Assembly: GCF_900156465.1 (NCBI RefSeq)
Contig: NZ_LT707064.1
Coordinates: 4,603,001 to 4,667,000 of the forward strand
Origin: Pseudomonas sp. 7SR1
GTDB taxonomy: Bacteria; Pseudomonadota; Gammaproteobacteria; Pseudomonadales; Pseudomonadaceae
Length of the DNA: 64,000 bases
Direction: 5' to 3'
Part shown: positions 63,661 to 64,000 of the stretch, piece after piece
How the letters are laid out: every line of letters begins with the position of its first letter
How positions within the stretch are numbered: the first letter of the stretch is position 1
The notes under the pieces: model-generated
Databases searched by the model: none
Told to the model about the DNA's origin: nothing
The model's input: only the letters and a program-made list of their open reading frames with translations
Made by a program: the position numbers and the translations under genes

Positions 63661-64000
63661 CTACAGGACCGCGATGTGGGAGTCCGCCCTGGGCTCCGTG
63701 CCGCCACACAGTACGCCGCTGACCGGATCGCGCAGGATGATCTGGCCGCGCCCGTAGTCGGTCAGGTCGCTGGCGAGCTGCACCTGATGGCCGCGCCGGG
63801 CCAGGGCATTGGCCAGGTCGCGGGAGGCGCCGTGTTCGATGCCGACCTTCATGTCCCCTAGCCATTGCCAGCGCGGCGCATCCAGGGCTGCCTGCGGATT
63901 GAGGCCGAAGTCCACCAGGTTCATGACCATCTGCACATGCCCCTGGGGCTGCATGTAGCCGCCCATCACCCCGAAGGGACCGAGGGCCTGACCATTCTGG
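63661..64000 (-). CDS. Gamma-glutamyltransferase, C-terminal part (cut by window end)
   Basis: About 113 residues ending at 63661, with the start beyond the window. The C-terminal gamma-glutamyltransferase signatures GPFGVMGGYMQPQGHVQMVM and LNPQAALDAPRW are clear, followed by GTEPRADSHIAVL. The enzyme cleaves or transfers the gamma-glutamyl group of glutathione and related compounds, usually in the periplasm. Convergent with the YcaC-like hydrolase. Confidence 0.88.
   Translation of the reverse strand, partial: QNGQALGPFGVMGGYMQPQGHVQMVMNLVDFGLNPQAALDAPRWQWLGDMKVGIEHGASRDLANALARRGHQVQLASDLTDYGRGQIILRDPVSGVLCGGTEPRADSHIAVL

Overview
The window (64 kb, high GC, Shine-Dalgarno-led starts, many LysR regulators, OprD porin, ANR/FNR-type boxes) looks like accessory chromosome of a Pseudomonas, most likely of the P. 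fluorescens group. This is judged from protein recognition only. I see no rRNA, tRNA, CRISPR array, intact insertion sequence or prophage. Both ends cut genes: a BON-domain gene on the left and a gamma-glutamyltransferase gene on the right.

Region 1 (about 1-17.8 kb) is a low-oxygen/stress island. It holds a Met-rich periplasmic protein, an FNR/ANR-family regulator with the 4Fe-4S cysteines, an ArcD-like amino-acid antiporter, phosphoketolase, a zinc alcohol dehydrogenase, a tandem universal stress protein, two small proteins, a triple-BON protein, an accessory FtsH, a P-type ATPase fused to a hemerythrin domain and a HAD phosphatase fused to a HerA-like ATPase. Eight ANR-like 14-bp boxes (TTGAY-N4-RTCAR type) lie in its intergenic spaces. 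Several sit at the spacing from a -10 hexamer expected for a class II FNR promoter, so the region reads as one anaerobic regulon.

Region 2 (17.8-20.9 kb) has a HIT protein, a lipocalin-like protein, and an SDR divergent from a LysR gene. Region 3 (21.1-29.3 kb) is an orphan type VI secretion vgrG island: VgrG with sixteen-residue C-terminal repeats, DUF6484, DUF2169, a degenerate ketosynthase-like protein, a PAAR-like protein with a probable GHH2 nuclease toxin, a propeller-like candidate immunity protein and a TIGR02270 HEAT-repeat protein. Region 4 (29.3-34.0 kb) holds small redox/stress genes: a saccharopine-dehydrogenase-like protein, DUF1810, LysR, two DJ-1/PfpI proteins and an SDR.

Region 5 (34.1-39.2 kb) is a tricarboxylate module: OprD porin, CitMHS transporter, PrpF/GalD isomerase and a divergent LysR. 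Region 6 (39.2-46.1 kb) is an aminoethylphosphonate module: FAD oxidoreductase, binding protein, PhnX, fused permease, ATPase and LysR; PhnW is absent. Region 7 (46.2-50.9 kb) has an aldehyde dehydrogenase, a creatininase-family amidohydrolase, an MFS transporter broken by a frameshift, and a divergent LysR.

Region 8 (50.9-61.7 kb) is the best candidate for an undescribed system. A GntR/FCD regulator sits with two divergent operons: split transketolase plus class III aminotransferase on one side, and a second class III aminotransferase, a complete polyamine-type ABC importer and an SDR on the other. Three near-identical operator-like sites (ATATAAgTTATAAGTg) lie before the regulator and between the two operons, tying them together. 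I infer import and catabolism of an amino-substituted polyol, sugar or related amine, with a two-carbon ketol transfer step; the substrate is unknown. Region 9 (61.7-64 kb) carries a LysR gene divergent from a YcaC-like cysteine hydrolase, then the truncated gamma-glutamyltransferase gene.
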